From NCBI GenBank assembly GCA_032622095.1, contig CP136068.1:159173465-159237464 (forward strand): DNA of 64,000 nucleotides, in the 5' to 3' direction. The notes under the pieces were generated by a model that saw only the letters and a list, made by a program, of their open reading frames with translations, was not told the DNA's origin and made no database searches. Positions 62,201-63,388 of the stretch are shown here, piece after piece. Source of the stretch: Siphonodentalium dalli (lineage: Eukaryota > Mollusca > Scaphopoda > Gadilida > Siphonodentaliidae). Made by a program: the position numbers and the translations under genes. Every line of letters starts with the position of its first letter. Position 1 is the stretch's first letter.

Positions 62201-62880
62201 CACCCGCCATAGATGCGCAGCTTATGTGAGCACAATGCACTATACATCTTACTAACCGAGCTACCGGGGTCACCCAATTGTTACTATTATTTCCCTTAAG
62301 CATCAAAGGGACCGCTAACTCGACGTTTATGTCAAATTTAACGCATTTTTAGTCGACCAATGGCATCGCAATTAAATATATGCACTACAGCTACAACGTG
62401 GCTTTCATTTTCTTGCAGCTATCTACCTTCAACTATTGGGTCTGAACGGCGTGCTATGCATTCTATTCTCAATGTGGAACATGGTGGTTAGCAAACGCGG
62501 TGTCAAACCCGTTCCCAAGGCAACGGAAATCATCATCTGGATGATTCAAAACGCTTCACAGCAAAGAAGATATAGAAAAATACAACCAACCCCCAATACC
62601 CCCAACCCCCAATACCCCCAACGACAAACCGCAGCAATTTTCTGAACGAAGTCATGCTGAACTGACGCCACCCGAGACCGTAGAGACACAACTATCAATA
62701 CATGACGACCTTCCAATCTCCGCTGAAGTCAACCTCAACGAAACCGAGACTGATTTACAAGTTGGAAAAGTATCATGGCAACAGGTGGCGGAAATATATG
62801 ACGTAATATGCTTAGTAACATTCTCCCTATACAACATTATGCTGACGCTGGTGTTTGCGTGGGAAATGAACTTAATCTGA
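917..62880 (+). CDS. Multi-exon gene: signal peptide-SRCR-EGF-mucin repeat-Cys-loop ligand-gated ion channel
   Basis: Gene model joined from 917-974, 3566-3704, 3825-3973, 8985-9104, 13970-14089, 15199-15312, 24518-24862, 26255-31371, 40643-40687, 46227-46330, 53337-53564, 54793-55085 and 62419-62880. Each exon is bounded by AG and GT, and phases agree at all twelve junctions. Predicted product is about 2,430 residues: secreted N-terminus, one SRCR domain, EGF repeats, Thr-rich linker, about 1,660 residues of mucin-like repeat, then a nicotinic-type ligand-binding domain and M1-M4. It should be a plasma-membrane channel subunit with an enormous glycosylated ectodomain. Linkage of mucin to receptor is direct, in one exon. 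Linkage of SRCR, EGF and Thr-rich exons rests on strand, order and phase and needs cDNA. Optional exons may be missing. The only defect seen in the receptor part is a 2-base irregularity in the last exon. Confidence 0.72.
1010..1305. repeat. Degenerate short tandem repeat in intron 1
   Basis: About nine loose copies of a unit built on TTTCAGAACTAACTG followed by TTCTAGTGT, spaced 30-45 bases. Every copy contains a TTTCAG or TTCTAG acceptor-like word, but none opens a recognisable exon. Confidence 0.55.
2122..2193 (+). CDS. Possible small phase-1 exon, unrecognised
   Basis: Between an AG (2120-2121) and a GTATGT donor (2194) lies an open 72-base stretch that begins and ends in phase 1, so it could be spliced between the signal peptide and SRCR exons without disturbing the frame. 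It would add 24 residues including [19 protein letters not shown]. The motif matches no domain I know, the polypyrimidine tract is weak and there is only one cysteine. It may be chance. Confidence 0.2.
2350..2685 (+). mobile_element. LINE-like 3' tail
   Basis: Very AT-rich stretch ending in AATAAAGAATTGAATTGAATT, the kind of short-repeat terminus found on CR1/RTE-type LINE 3' ends. The minus-strand LINE at 32-40 kb ends in a similar word near 31975. No reverse-transcriptase coding is seen upstream, so only a 5'-truncated tail would be present. Confidence 0.35.
3047..3465. mobile_element. Fold-back element, copy 1
   Basis: Two hairpins of about 75 bases (3101-3175 and 3242-3313) face each other, each built from CCAATGCATTCTCTTATATA paired with its complement around a GTCGACC/GGTCGCC centre. 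The outer ends read CCCTGTGCC and GGCACAGGG (3098-3316). The right flank, 3317-3370, is the reverse complement of the left flank of copy 3 (31435-31496), so the element extends beyond the hairpins. The core inner spacer is AT-rich and non-coding. Confidence 0.7.
3566..3704 (+). CDS. Exon: SRCR domain, first half
   Basis: Begins after TTGTAG with two bases completing a Gly codon, then reads [20 protein letters not shown] and continues with [21 protein letters not shown], the hallmark of the scavenger receptor cysteine-rich fold. It carries the second and third canonical cysteines. The first and fourth positions are not Cys, which makes this a group A-type domain. It ends with a GTAAGT donor after two bases of a Val codon. 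SRCR domains are extracellular and usually bind polyanions, microbes or proteins; the ligand here cannot be read from sequence. Two NxT sequons (NAT, NNT) suggest glycosylation. Confidence 0.9.
3825..3973 (+). CDS. Exon: SRCR domain, second half
   Basis: Follows an ACAG acceptor. Reads [20 protein letters not shown], then four cysteines in [14 protein letters not shown] and GVEC order, which completes the six-cysteine group A pattern. Splitting of one SRCR domain across two exons is typical of group A, whereas group B domains are usually in one exon. It ends phase 1 at GTAAGT, so the pair of exons is phase 1 at both outer borders. Only one SRCR domain is present. Confidence 0.9.
4247..4310 (+). 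repeat. tRNA-like SINE head fragment
   Basis: CCCCATGGTCCAGTGGTTAG resembles the 5' end and A box of a tRNA-Glu-type gene. No B box or acceptor stem follows, so it is at most a truncated tRNA-derived SINE head, not a tRNA gene. Confidence 0.3.
4480..5245. repeat. Dispersed repeat with internal tandem units (copy A)
   Basis: Three or four loose copies of a unit of about 120 bases with the words GGACGGGTCAAATC, GACCTTGAC, and CAATTCAAGGTCAAATC, preceded by TGTCTGTCTGTTTGTCTGTTAGC and GGGAAAACTGCCGGA. A single-unit copy with the same head lies at 58225-58420. This is a dispersed non-coding repeat; its open frames are by-products of the repetition. Confidence 0.7.
6219..6934. repeat. Near-perfect 358-bp tandem duplication
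   Basis: 6219-6576 and 6577-6934 are the same sequence apart from about three changes (around 6415 and 6498 in the first copy). The unit starts TGTAAATATAAAATAAAAT and ends GTGGACTGTGGTCTGTG. No coding potential is seen. The near identity indicates a recent duplication. Confidence 0.9.
6953..7300. repeat. 170-bp tandem duplication
   Basis: CTTAAAAATATTCTTACC at 6953 recurs as CTTAAAAAGATTCTTACC at 7123, and about 150 bases after each match closely. ATTAAATAAAGTTGCATTCC closes the first unit and looks like a polyadenylation-type terminus, possibly of an old retroelement. Confidence 0.75.
7301..8480. other. Intron sequence without recognisable features
   Basis: Unique-looking intron DNA between the SRCR and EGF exons. 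Short reading frames on both strands overlap without matching a family. Confidence 0.5.
8502..8593 (+). pseudogene. Degenerate EGF exon A1
   Basis: After a TTCTTGCAG acceptor the frame reads [20 protein letters not shown] and then NGFRC, reaching TAA at 8591. The EGF third cysteine is replaced (GGAF instead of GGTC), one cysteine of the CxC pair is gone, and no donor is visible. It is a decayed copy of an EGF exon and is unlikely to be spliced into the message. Confidence 0.65.
8666..8751 (+). pseudogene. Degenerate EGF exon A2
   Basis: Starts after TCTTGCAG with [19 protein letters not shown] and then loses the EGF frame, running to TAA. Cys2 and Cys3 are replaced. The preceding intron (ACCACGCCCCTTATTTGGAC...) matches the spacer before the other EGF copies, so exon and intron were duplicated together. 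Confidence 0.65.
8820..8935 (+). pseudogene. Degenerate EGF exon A3
   Basis: After TTTTAAAG reads [20 protein letters not shown] then [11 protein letters not shown]. Five of six cysteines survive; Cys1 is Tyr and no GT donor closes the unit in frame. It might still be recognised if an unusual donor is used, but decay is more likely. A second copy with further changes lies at 13801-13918. Confidence 0.55.
8985..9104 (+). CDS. Exon: EGF-like domain 1
   Basis: A pyrimidine-rich tract and GAAG acceptor lead into [16 protein letters not shown], then [14 protein letters not shown]. This is a complete six-cysteine EGF module with the usual CxC and Gly-Tyr. The exon is phase 1 on both sides and ends at GTAAGT. 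The Asn/Asp-hydroxylation consensus between Cys3 and Cys4 is absent, so strong calcium binding is not predicted despite the IDEC start. Its close twin is the exon at 13970-14089, with about three base differences in 120. Confidence 0.85.
   Translation, partial: LSTNVTASNVRMEGRVCTTTSMVTTGATALQGTGVLNVE
9333..9455 (+). pseudogene. Degenerate EGF exon A4
   Basis: Reads [19 protein letters not shown] then [13 protein letters not shown], with a stop immediately before the first cysteine and no acceptor in place. A closely similar copy lies at 14265-14370. Confidence 0.6.
10540..12420. repeat. Inverted-repeat unit rich in CTTAAG palindromes
   Basis: Dozens of short palindromes of the type TTTGCGCTTAAGCGCAAAT or TTACGCTTAAGCGTAA line two arms, about 10540-11070 and 11870-12420. 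The arms are inverted relative to each other: GAGTCCATCTCATATTATAT at 11045 answers ATATAATATGAGATGGACTC at 11876. Between them lies a roughly 185-bp tandem duplication (11130-11300, 11310-11480, each ending TTCCCTCATATGGTG). No protein is encoded. Confidence 0.75.
12421..13391. other. Remaining part of the TTAA-flanked insert
   Basis: Non-repetitive at first sight. Short frames on both strands give no recognisable domain. Confidence 0.4.
13801..13918 (+). pseudogene. Degenerate EGF exon B3
   Basis: Second copy of the unit at 8820: [19 protein letters not shown], then a short insertion that breaks the CxC frame. It has more substitutions than its partner, so it is not expected to code. Confidence 0.6.
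13970..14089 (+). CDS. Exon: EGF-like domain 2
   Basis: After TTGTTGAAG reads [16 protein letters not shown], then [14 protein letters not shown], ending ATAA|GTAAGT. All six cysteines, both splice sites and phase 1-1 are kept. Only Gly-to-Ala before Cys3 and Pro-to-Leu after Cys5 differ from EGF 1. The flanks match as well, so this exon arose by segmental duplication of the 8.7-9.5 kb block. It may be spliced in tandem with EGF 1 or used alternatively. Confidence 0.8.
   Translation, partial: LSTNVTASNVRMERRVCTTTSMVTTGATVFQGTGVLNVE
14265..14370 (+). pseudogene. Degenerate EGF exon B4
   Basis: Copy of the unit at 9333: [20 protein letters not shown] follows an interrupted start without an acceptor. 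It is cut at 14380 by the element beginning CAAGTTCAAGTTCAAG. Confidence 0.55.
14381..14820 (-). mobile_element. Retroelement 3' tail insertion
   Basis: On the minus strand the segment ends ATAAATAAAGCTTTTGAACT followed by GAACTT repeats, a typical non-LTR 3' terminus. It splits the degenerate EGF unit from the CCACGCCCCTATTCGGAC spacer that resumes at 14823. No reverse-transcriptase motif was recognised in the open frames inside. Confidence 0.5.
14823..15185. repeat. 65-bp tandem array upstream of EGF 3
   Basis: Between five and six copies of a 65-bp unit starting CCACGCCCCTATTCGGACGA and containing TGACACTTGATATCCCATGT and GGAGACCCTCTGG. The unit is the short intron that normally separates EGF exon copies, amplified alone without the exon. 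Confidence 0.9.
15199..15312 (+). CDS. Exon: EGF-like domain 3
   Basis: TTTGTCTTGCAG leads into [15 protein letters not shown], then [20 protein letters not shown], ending at GTAAGG. All six cysteines are present. It is phase 1 on both sides and 114 bases long. It has the C-x-D-x4-Y-x-C consensus for Asp/Asn beta-hydroxylation and a D-x-N-D start, so it is the best candidate for a calcium-binding EGF in this protein. It is the most intact and least duplicated of the three EGF exons. Confidence 0.88.
   Translation: MSMIVAPRHVRMEGRALTWLMITGVHVNPGTRVIGVK
15461..18382. mobile_element. 2.9-kb non-autonomous element with CACTG ends
   Basis: Starts CACTGAAAAAAAAAACTTAG and ends with the exact complement CTAAGTTTTTTTTTTCAGTG. 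Subterminal arrays of ACTAAG/CTTAGT words (15470-15700 and 18265-18370) line both ends. Both flanks carry CA next to the element, so a 2-base target duplication is possible. CACTR ends plus subterminal repeats suggest the EnSpm/CACTA group. No transposase was recognised inside. Confidence 0.65.
17770..18062. repeat. Internal inverted repeat in CACTG element
   Basis: ATCGCAATACGATAGGGGAA at 17775 is answered by TTCCCCTATCGTATTGCGAT near 18035. The loop of about 230 bases contains a short hydrophobic open frame ([14 protein letters not shown]) of unknown meaning. Confidence 0.5.
18513..19230. repeat. EGF-cluster spacer, copy 2 (intact)
   Basis: Uninterrupted second copy of the spacer at 9480-9739 plus 13392-13690, with a private middle part (18895-19110). 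It supplies the empty-site reference for the TTAA-flanked insert. Confidence 0.75.
19345..20260 (-). mobile_element. LINE 3' fragment (reverse-transcriptase C-terminal region)
   Basis: Minus-strand frame 20253-19831 reads [20 protein letters not shown] and continues with [13 protein letters not shown] and [15 protein letters not shown], the conserved C-terminal region after the RT thumb in CR1/RTE-like non-LTR retrotransposons. Downstream on the same strand the sequence ends in TGACCAATAAACTATCTATC repeats (19345-19375), a LINE-type tail. The RT core and endonuclease are absent, so it is 5' truncated. Confidence 0.75.
19413..19463. repeat. TA microsatellite
   Basis: Uninterrupted TA dinucleotide run of about 50 bases inside the LINE 3' end. 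Confidence 0.9.
23039..23167. repeat. Perfect 55-bp inverted repeat hairpin
   Basis: Arm 23039-23093 (AGAAATAAATACACGGTGTA...) is the exact reverse complement of 23113-23167, separated by a 19-base loop. A transcript would fold into an uninterrupted 55-bp stem. Confidence 0.9.
23480..23560. repeat. Imperfect hairpin
   Basis: ACACAACTGAATGATATCGG pairs with CCGATATCATGCAGTTGTGT around a TGTACTGTCAGTACATGTACA centre. Confidence 0.7.
24200..24470. mobile_element. Fold-back element, copy 2 (truncated)
   Basis: From ATTTTACCCATACAGAGC to the terminal hairpin (24377-24455) and GGCACAGGGTAAAAAAAATCCCGACTT. It matches the right two-thirds of the full copy at 61119-61554. The left hairpin is missing. 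It ends about 45 bases before the Thr-rich exon. Confidence 0.75.
24518..24862 (+). CDS. Exon: Thr/Ser-rich mucin-like linker
   Basis: The AATTTCTCAATACAG acceptor is followed by a 345-base exon, phase 1 at both ends, closing at GTATGT. It encodes about 115 residues dominated by Thr with Ser, Ala and Val in short runs such as [16 protein letters not shown], plus a few NxS/T sequons (NTS, NTT). No cysteine is present. This is a typical O-glycosylated spacer. Its low complexity means it could also be fortuitous, but the matching phases and sites on both sides and its position next to the big mucin exon support it. The antisense frame, rich in Val, is a shadow. Confidence 0.7.
24863..26254. other. 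Intron between the two mucin exons
   Basis: Contains an open stretch, about 25080-25400, whose plus-strand frame reads [20 protein letters not shown] and [16 protein letters not shown]. It has protein-like composition, but I recognise no family, no phase-1 splice pair frames it, and stops lie upstream. The rest is AT-rich and featureless. Confidence 0.4.
26255..31250 (+). repeat. 54-bp coding minisatellite, about 92 copies
   Basis: The unit is 18 codons; consensus core words are CAATCAACAGTCAATACTAC, TGACCCAGTGGCAGCTGAC and CCGACCACTACGGTA. Almost all copies keep exact length. One unit near 29905 has a small in-frame expansion of Thr codons. Blocks of many units are themselves duplicated at an offset of 27 units (see findings). 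Confidence 0.95.
26255..31371 (+). CDS. Giant exon: mucin-like repeat stalk fused to receptor N-terminus
   Basis: Opens after TCAATCAACAG in phase 1 and stays open for 5,117 bases to a GTGAGT donor in phase 0. The first 1,665 or so residues are tandem 18-residue units of the type [18 protein letters not shown], cysteine-free. Each unit is rich in Thr (O-glycosylation) and most carry an NTT or NNT sequon (N-glycosylation). The last 40 residues leave the repeat and read [20 protein letters not shown] then [17 protein letters not shown]. This is the N-terminal helix and first beta-strand of nicotinic-type Cys-loop receptors (compare LxxxLFxxYxxxVRPVxN...VTVxxxLxLxxLxxV). The transition lies inside one frame with no intron, so mucin and receptor belong to the same polypeptide. 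The antisense frames are shadows of the 54-bp periodicity. Confidence 0.92.
31378..31736. mobile_element. Fold-back element, copy 3
   Basis: Paired hairpins at 31496-31570 and 31636-31708, with CCCTGTG and CACAGGG outer ends. The left flank (31435-31496) is the reverse complement of copy 1's right flank. The right end runs GTTCTGTTGGGTAAAGGGTTAA. The left end may be the TTAACCG just after the splice donor of the giant exon, which would give TTAA at both ends. This assignment is tentative. Confidence 0.65.
31975..33201 (-). mobile_element. LINE, 3' part (minus strand)
   Basis: On the minus strand, 33083-32754 reads [18 protein letters not shown], then [15 protein letters not shown], and [20 protein letters not shown], followed by [11 protein letters not shown] in another frame. 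This is the C-terminal region of a CR1/Jockey-type non-LTR retrotransposon ORF2. Two or three frame breaks are present. The tail near 31975-32000 ends AAATAAATTGAATTGACAAT. The 5' portion of the same element continues at 38342. Confidence 0.75.
33816..34160 (+). mobile_element. LINE C-terminal zinc-knuckle scrap
   Basis: The frame at 33816-34091 reads [20 protein letters not shown], then [20 protein letters not shown]. The CxC...H...C knuckle after an R-L-R-x-K motif is the standard end of many LINE ORF2 proteins. No RT domain precedes it. It lies inside the 5.1-kb element on the opposite strand to the interrupted LINE. Confidence 0.7.
34560..37100. repeat. Degenerate satellite array, about 190-bp period
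   Basis: The word GCCAGCCGCTTTTTGTAAAG recurs with changes about 14 times (for example 34588, 35036, 35583, 35788, 35966, 36320, 36526, 36910). Each is followed by AACCAAC/CCATCCATA, a TTAATATTGAGAGCATAT-type word and GTGTTCAAGACTTCAAAT. Divergence between units is high, so the array is old. Confidence 0.8.
38342..40480 (-). mobile_element. LINE, 5' and RT part (minus strand)
   Basis: Reading on the minus strand: an endonuclease remnant ([33 protein letters not shown], 40400-40190); a linker (39987-39540); RT motifs [37 protein letters not shown] and LLQNQTGFR (39368-39096); a FEKAFDRV motif (about 39010); and a thumb-like segment [11 protein letters not shown]...[16 protein letters not shown] (38642-38403). 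The order fits a CR1/Jockey-type LINE. The catalytic FADD box is not visible in an open frame, and several frameshifts and stops are present, so it is inactive. It continues at 33201 beyond the nested element. Confidence 0.82.
40643..40687 (+). CDS. Exon: receptor ligand-binding domain, 45-nt exon
   Basis: After CACTTTACAG reads [15 protein letters not shown] and ends at GTGAGT, phase 0 on both sides. It corresponds to the beta1-beta2 segment DVDEKNQVLTTNxWL of nicotinic receptors. Vertebrate nicotinic receptor genes have a 45-nt exon at exactly this place, which strongly supports both the exon and the receptor family. The loop D aromatic (usually Trp) is Phe here. Confidence 0.88.
42050..42215. 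repeat. Long hairpin
   Basis: AACACGTTTAAGATTTGGAA and CTCGACATGGGCGCAGACATAT are answered by ATATGTCTGCGACCATATCGAG and TTCCAAATCTTAAACATGTT. The inner stem is GACACGTCCG/CGGACGTGTC. Probably a small non-autonomous inverted-repeat element. Confidence 0.75.
42540..42800. repeat. Short tandem duplications
   Basis: The block GGTTTAGGCTAAAGATTAAA, AATCGATCGGCAGATTGGTC and CCCCGTAGAGG recurs two to three times with period 85-125. Non-coding. Confidence 0.6.
44004..44150. repeat. Long palindrome
   Basis: TACGCATAGTGTTTCTGAAT...ATTTAATCCACTCGTGG on the left is mirrored by CCACTCGTGGATTAAAT and ATTCAGAAACACTATGCGTA. The centre at about 44085 is CACGAGCTTCAGCGAGTGG. Confidence 0.85.
44208..44322. 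repeat. Second palindrome beside a GA microsatellite
   Basis: ATATAAGATTTTATGAAA...TTTGATTCACAACGAGTC pairs with GACGAGTTGTGAATCAAA...TTTCATAAAATCTTATAT. A GA run (44188-44212) precedes it. Confidence 0.85.
44850..45990 (-). mobile_element. Crypton-type tyrosine recombinase remnant (minus strand)
   Basis: Minus-strand pieces read [84 protein letters not shown] and NHSARKF. This is the DUF3504/KIAA1958-like tyrosine recombinase carried by Crypton DNA transposons; HxxR in NHSARK is part of the catalytic set. About three frame breaks lie between the pieces, and the N-terminal part (45990-45600) is eroded. It sits in the intron between the 45-nt exon and the next receptor exon. Confidence 0.75.
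46227..46330 (+). CDS. Exon: receptor ligand-binding domain, loop D to loop A region
   Basis: ATATCCTCAG is followed by [20 protein letters not shown] and [12 protein letters not shown], and the exon ends in phase 2 at GTGAGT. It matches the nicotinic WTDxxLxWNxxxxxGVxxI...IWxPDIxLxNS segment, including the structurally essential WxD...LxW and W-x-P. The loop A Tyr of ACh-binding subunits is His here. The border falls after Asn of the NS pair in phase 2, where vertebrate nicotinic genes also have an intron. One NNS sequon is present. Confidence 0.9.
47652..48941. repeat. 30-bp minisatellite, about 43 copies
   Basis: Unit TGATGTAGGTTCCTGGCCAT plus GGCACCGCTC. Because 30 is a multiple of three, several frames stay open on the minus strand (for example [10 protein letters not shown] repeats). 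No splice or start context supports a gene. It lies in the intron before the Cys-loop exon. Confidence 0.95.
49190..49410. other. AT-rich intron segment
   Basis: A TTC-rich run (49190-49225), then unique-looking sequence. No gene seen. Confidence 0.3.
50660..52140 (+). mobile_element. LINE RT C-terminal fragment (plus strand)
   Basis: Plus-strand pieces read [31 protein letters not shown] (50709-50912), [20 protein letters not shown] (51080-51140), [20 protein letters not shown] and [16 protein letters not shown] (51840-51990). This is the thumb and C-terminal region of a non-LTR retrotransposon, 5' truncated and frame-broken. A GC-rich tract (51500-51830) with SCTTTTCGCCT-type repeats interrupts it and may be a separate insertion. 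Confidence 0.65.
52585..53105. mobile_element. Fold-back element, copy 4
   Basis: Diverged hairpins at 52633-52705 and 52985-53056 enclose about 280 bases of T-rich sequence. The outer ends read TTAACACTTTCATGA (52585) and TCATGAAAGGGTTAA (53085), forming an inverted repeat ending in TTAA. Several mismatches in the stems suggest this is an older copy. Confidence 0.65.
53200..53275. repeat. CATA microsatellite
   Basis: CATACATACATA run between two copies of AAACTCTCATGATGTATG-like sequence, about 60 bases upstream of the Cys-loop exon. Confidence 0.85.
53337..53564 (+). CDS. Exon: receptor Cys-loop and loop B region
   Basis: The TATTCTAG acceptor is chosen over the TCAG four bases later because it alone keeps phase with the previous exon and restores the conserved Asn-Ser (HSN|S). 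The exon encodes [17 protein letters not shown], then [21 protein letters not shown]. The two cysteines enclose exactly 13 residues with the FPF motif, which defines the Cys-loop family. In loop B the Trp of ACh binders is absent (AVVGYTSEF). It ends after ATA AG at a GTACAC donor, in phase 2. Confidence 0.92.
53555..53930. repeat. Tandem copies of the exon end and splice donor
   Basis: The AGCTAAAATAAG|GTACACAAATC exon border is echoed at 53671-53692 (GAGCTAAAATAATGTACAC) and 53790-53807 (GACCTAATCTAAGGTACA). Intervening AAATCATCTTTATATACC and GGATAATGTTTACTATATAA units are also repeated. The period is about 118 bases for the long unit and 30-45 for the short one. Confidence 0.65.
53931..54792. 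other. Intron before the M1-M2 exon
   Basis: Contains four copies of CGCTATGTAA (54409-54448). Otherwise unassigned. Confidence 0.45.
54793..55085 (+). CDS. Exon: receptor loop C, M1 and M2
   Basis: After TTTTTATCTCAAG reads [20 protein letters not shown] with no vicinal Cys pair in loop C, so it is not an alpha-type subunit. M1 is [19 protein letters not shown], with the conserved Pro. M2 is [18 protein letters not shown], then TSVNAMLP. It aligns without gaps to nicotinic M2: Glu at -1', Thr at 6' and Leu at 9' are kept, as in cation-selective channels, while the acidic 20' residue is Ala. It ends after ILAL plus one base at GTACGT, phase 1. No anion-type Pro-Ala at -2'/-1' is present. Confidence 0.92.
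55055..55555. repeat. 63-bp array built from the M2 exon end and its donor
   Basis: The unit starts CCAGCTCAGTCGGGAACGAT, includes CTCGGTACGTATATTTGAT and ends ATACATGTATA. Copies start at 55055 (exonic), 55118, 55181, 55244, 55307, 55370, 55433 and 55496. Each repeats about 31 coding bases and the donor region. Confidence 0.95.
55556..56230. other. Intron segment, unassigned
   Basis: A short direct repeat of TAGATTTCAGATCTTGTATCC lies at 55600-55640. Lys-rich short frames at 55760-56060 match no family. Confidence 0.4.
56235..57900 (+). mobile_element. Crypton-type tyrosine recombinase remnant (plus strand)
   Basis: Starts [20 protein letters not shown] and continues in pieces: [106 protein letters not shown], then [18 protein letters not shown] and [20 protein letters not shown]. 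This is the whole length of a DUF3504-like Crypton recombinase. R of GMRTG is kept, the HxxR box has decayed (NNCIRK), and the terminal Tyr region (VNNYSVAS) is still readable. Several stops and frame breaks are present. Termini were not identified. Confidence 0.8.
58090..58215. repeat. Hairpin with about 50-bp arms
   Basis: TATCACCACCCTGTGTGTTTCCGAG... pairs with CTCGGAAACACACATGTTGGTGATA, and CTGCCTTCTCTGG pairs with CCAGAGAAGGCAG around a GCTGT loop. Confidence 0.8.
58225..58420. repeat. Dispersed repeat (copy B)
   Basis: Same family as 4480-5245: TTTGTTAGCAATGGGCGGGA, AACTGCCGGACGGGTCAAAT, CTTCAAAATGGTCAATTCAA, and a GTCCGGACGAAATCGGGTC end. Here it is a single unit. Confidence 0.7.
58540..59280. 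repeat. Tandem pair of hairpin elements
   Basis: Two units of about 370 bases (58540-58917, 58918-59280). Each opens with a hairpin of about 140 bases (TTAAATAAT...GAGGCGAGA...GACGT with its complement, around GTGCGC..TAGCGCAC), followed by ATCAATTTGGTTCGCCAAA, AGTAAGCGACGT and TTTCAATGGAAATCGCGCAT. Internal divergence is moderate. Confidence 0.8.
59660..59825. repeat. Degenerate 21-bp tandem repeat
   Basis: Copies of TTGATTAATCAAGATAGCTA with small changes. TTGATTAATCAA is itself a palindrome. Confidence 0.7.
60166..60790. repeat. 27-bp minisatellite, about 23 copies
   Basis: Unit CTGATATAAACATGTATGCC plus CATTGGA, nearly uniform. The 27-base period leaves several frames open on both strands; these are not genes. 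It lies in the last intron. Confidence 0.95.
60893..60962. repeat. TC-rich microsatellite
   Basis: CTCTCCCTCCCTCCCTCGCT followed by TCTC runs. Confidence 0.85.
61119..61554. mobile_element. Fold-back element, copy 5 (most complete)
   Basis: Terminal inverted repeats begin TGTGACCCGCCATATCAA and end in its complement. TA lies immediately outside both ends, so a TA target duplication is likely. Inside each end is a self-complementary hairpin of about 75 bases (61168-61240, 61431-61502). The 190-base middle matches copy 2. It encodes no protein, so it is a non-autonomous MITE-like element. Confidence 0.8.
62115..62285 (-). repeat. tRNA-derived SINE remnant (minus strand)
   Basis: On the minus strand CCGGTAGCTCGGTTAGTAAG is a tRNA-type A box. 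Downstream, TGTGTGACCTACGCGCAGGG plus ACGTTAAATT occurs twice in tandem. No B box was found. Confidence 0.4.
62419..62880 (+). CDS. Last exon: receptor M3, intracellular loop and M4 (2-base irregularity)
   Basis: After TTTTCTTGCAG, phase 1, the frame reads [20 protein letters not shown] (M3), then [20 protein letters not shown] and a Pro-Asn-Thr tract, and meets TGA at 62643. From about 62590 another frame is open and protein-like: [33 protein letters not shown], then [19 protein letters not shown] and [14 protein letters not shown] (amphipathic MA helix and M4), ending at TGA 62878-62880. The switch falls in tandem units of ACCCCCAAT (9 bp) at 62590-62625. The middle unit is 7 bp, two bases short of its neighbours. 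If real, the subunit would lack M4; if polymorphic or an assembly slip, the receptor is complete. Confidence 0.85.
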
Positions 62881-63300
62881 TTAGATTTTAAAATATGATG
62901 GTCATGTGCATGAATGTCAATCCACCGCGAACCATGCAGCATGATCTCCACCCACAACACTTATCTTAATCTGATCAGATTTCAAACTGTGAGGGTCATG
63001 CATGAATCTCATACCACCGTGTATCATACAGCATGCTGCATGTCTCCACCCACAACACTTATCTTAATCTGATCAGATTTCAAACTGTGAGGATCATGCA
63101 TGAATCGCATACCACCGTGTATCATACAGCATGTTCTCCACCCACAACACGTATCTTAATCTGATCAGATTTCAAACTGTGAGGGTCATTCACCCACAGC
63201 ACTTATCTGCTGGAAAATATTGATTAAAGTGTCATGCATGAATCTCACACCACCGCGTATCATGCAGCCTTACCTCCACCCACAACACTTATCTCCGGTA
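62868..63300. repeat. Tandem repeat in the 3' flank starting at the stop codon
   Basis: CTTAATCTGATTAGATTTTA at the end of the coding region is repeated as CTTAATCTGATCAGATTTCA near 62965, 63063 and 63154, each followed by GTCATGCATGAATC, ACCACCG and CTCCACCCACAACAC. The period is about 92-99 bases. AATCTGATCAGATT in each unit is a perfect palindrome. Confidence 0.85.
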
Positions 63301-63388
63301 AATACTTATCTGGGTGCTAATTGAATTGCGCGTTGATGGTTACGTCATTATTCATAATTGGTAAATTTAATACATTTTATAAACTGCA

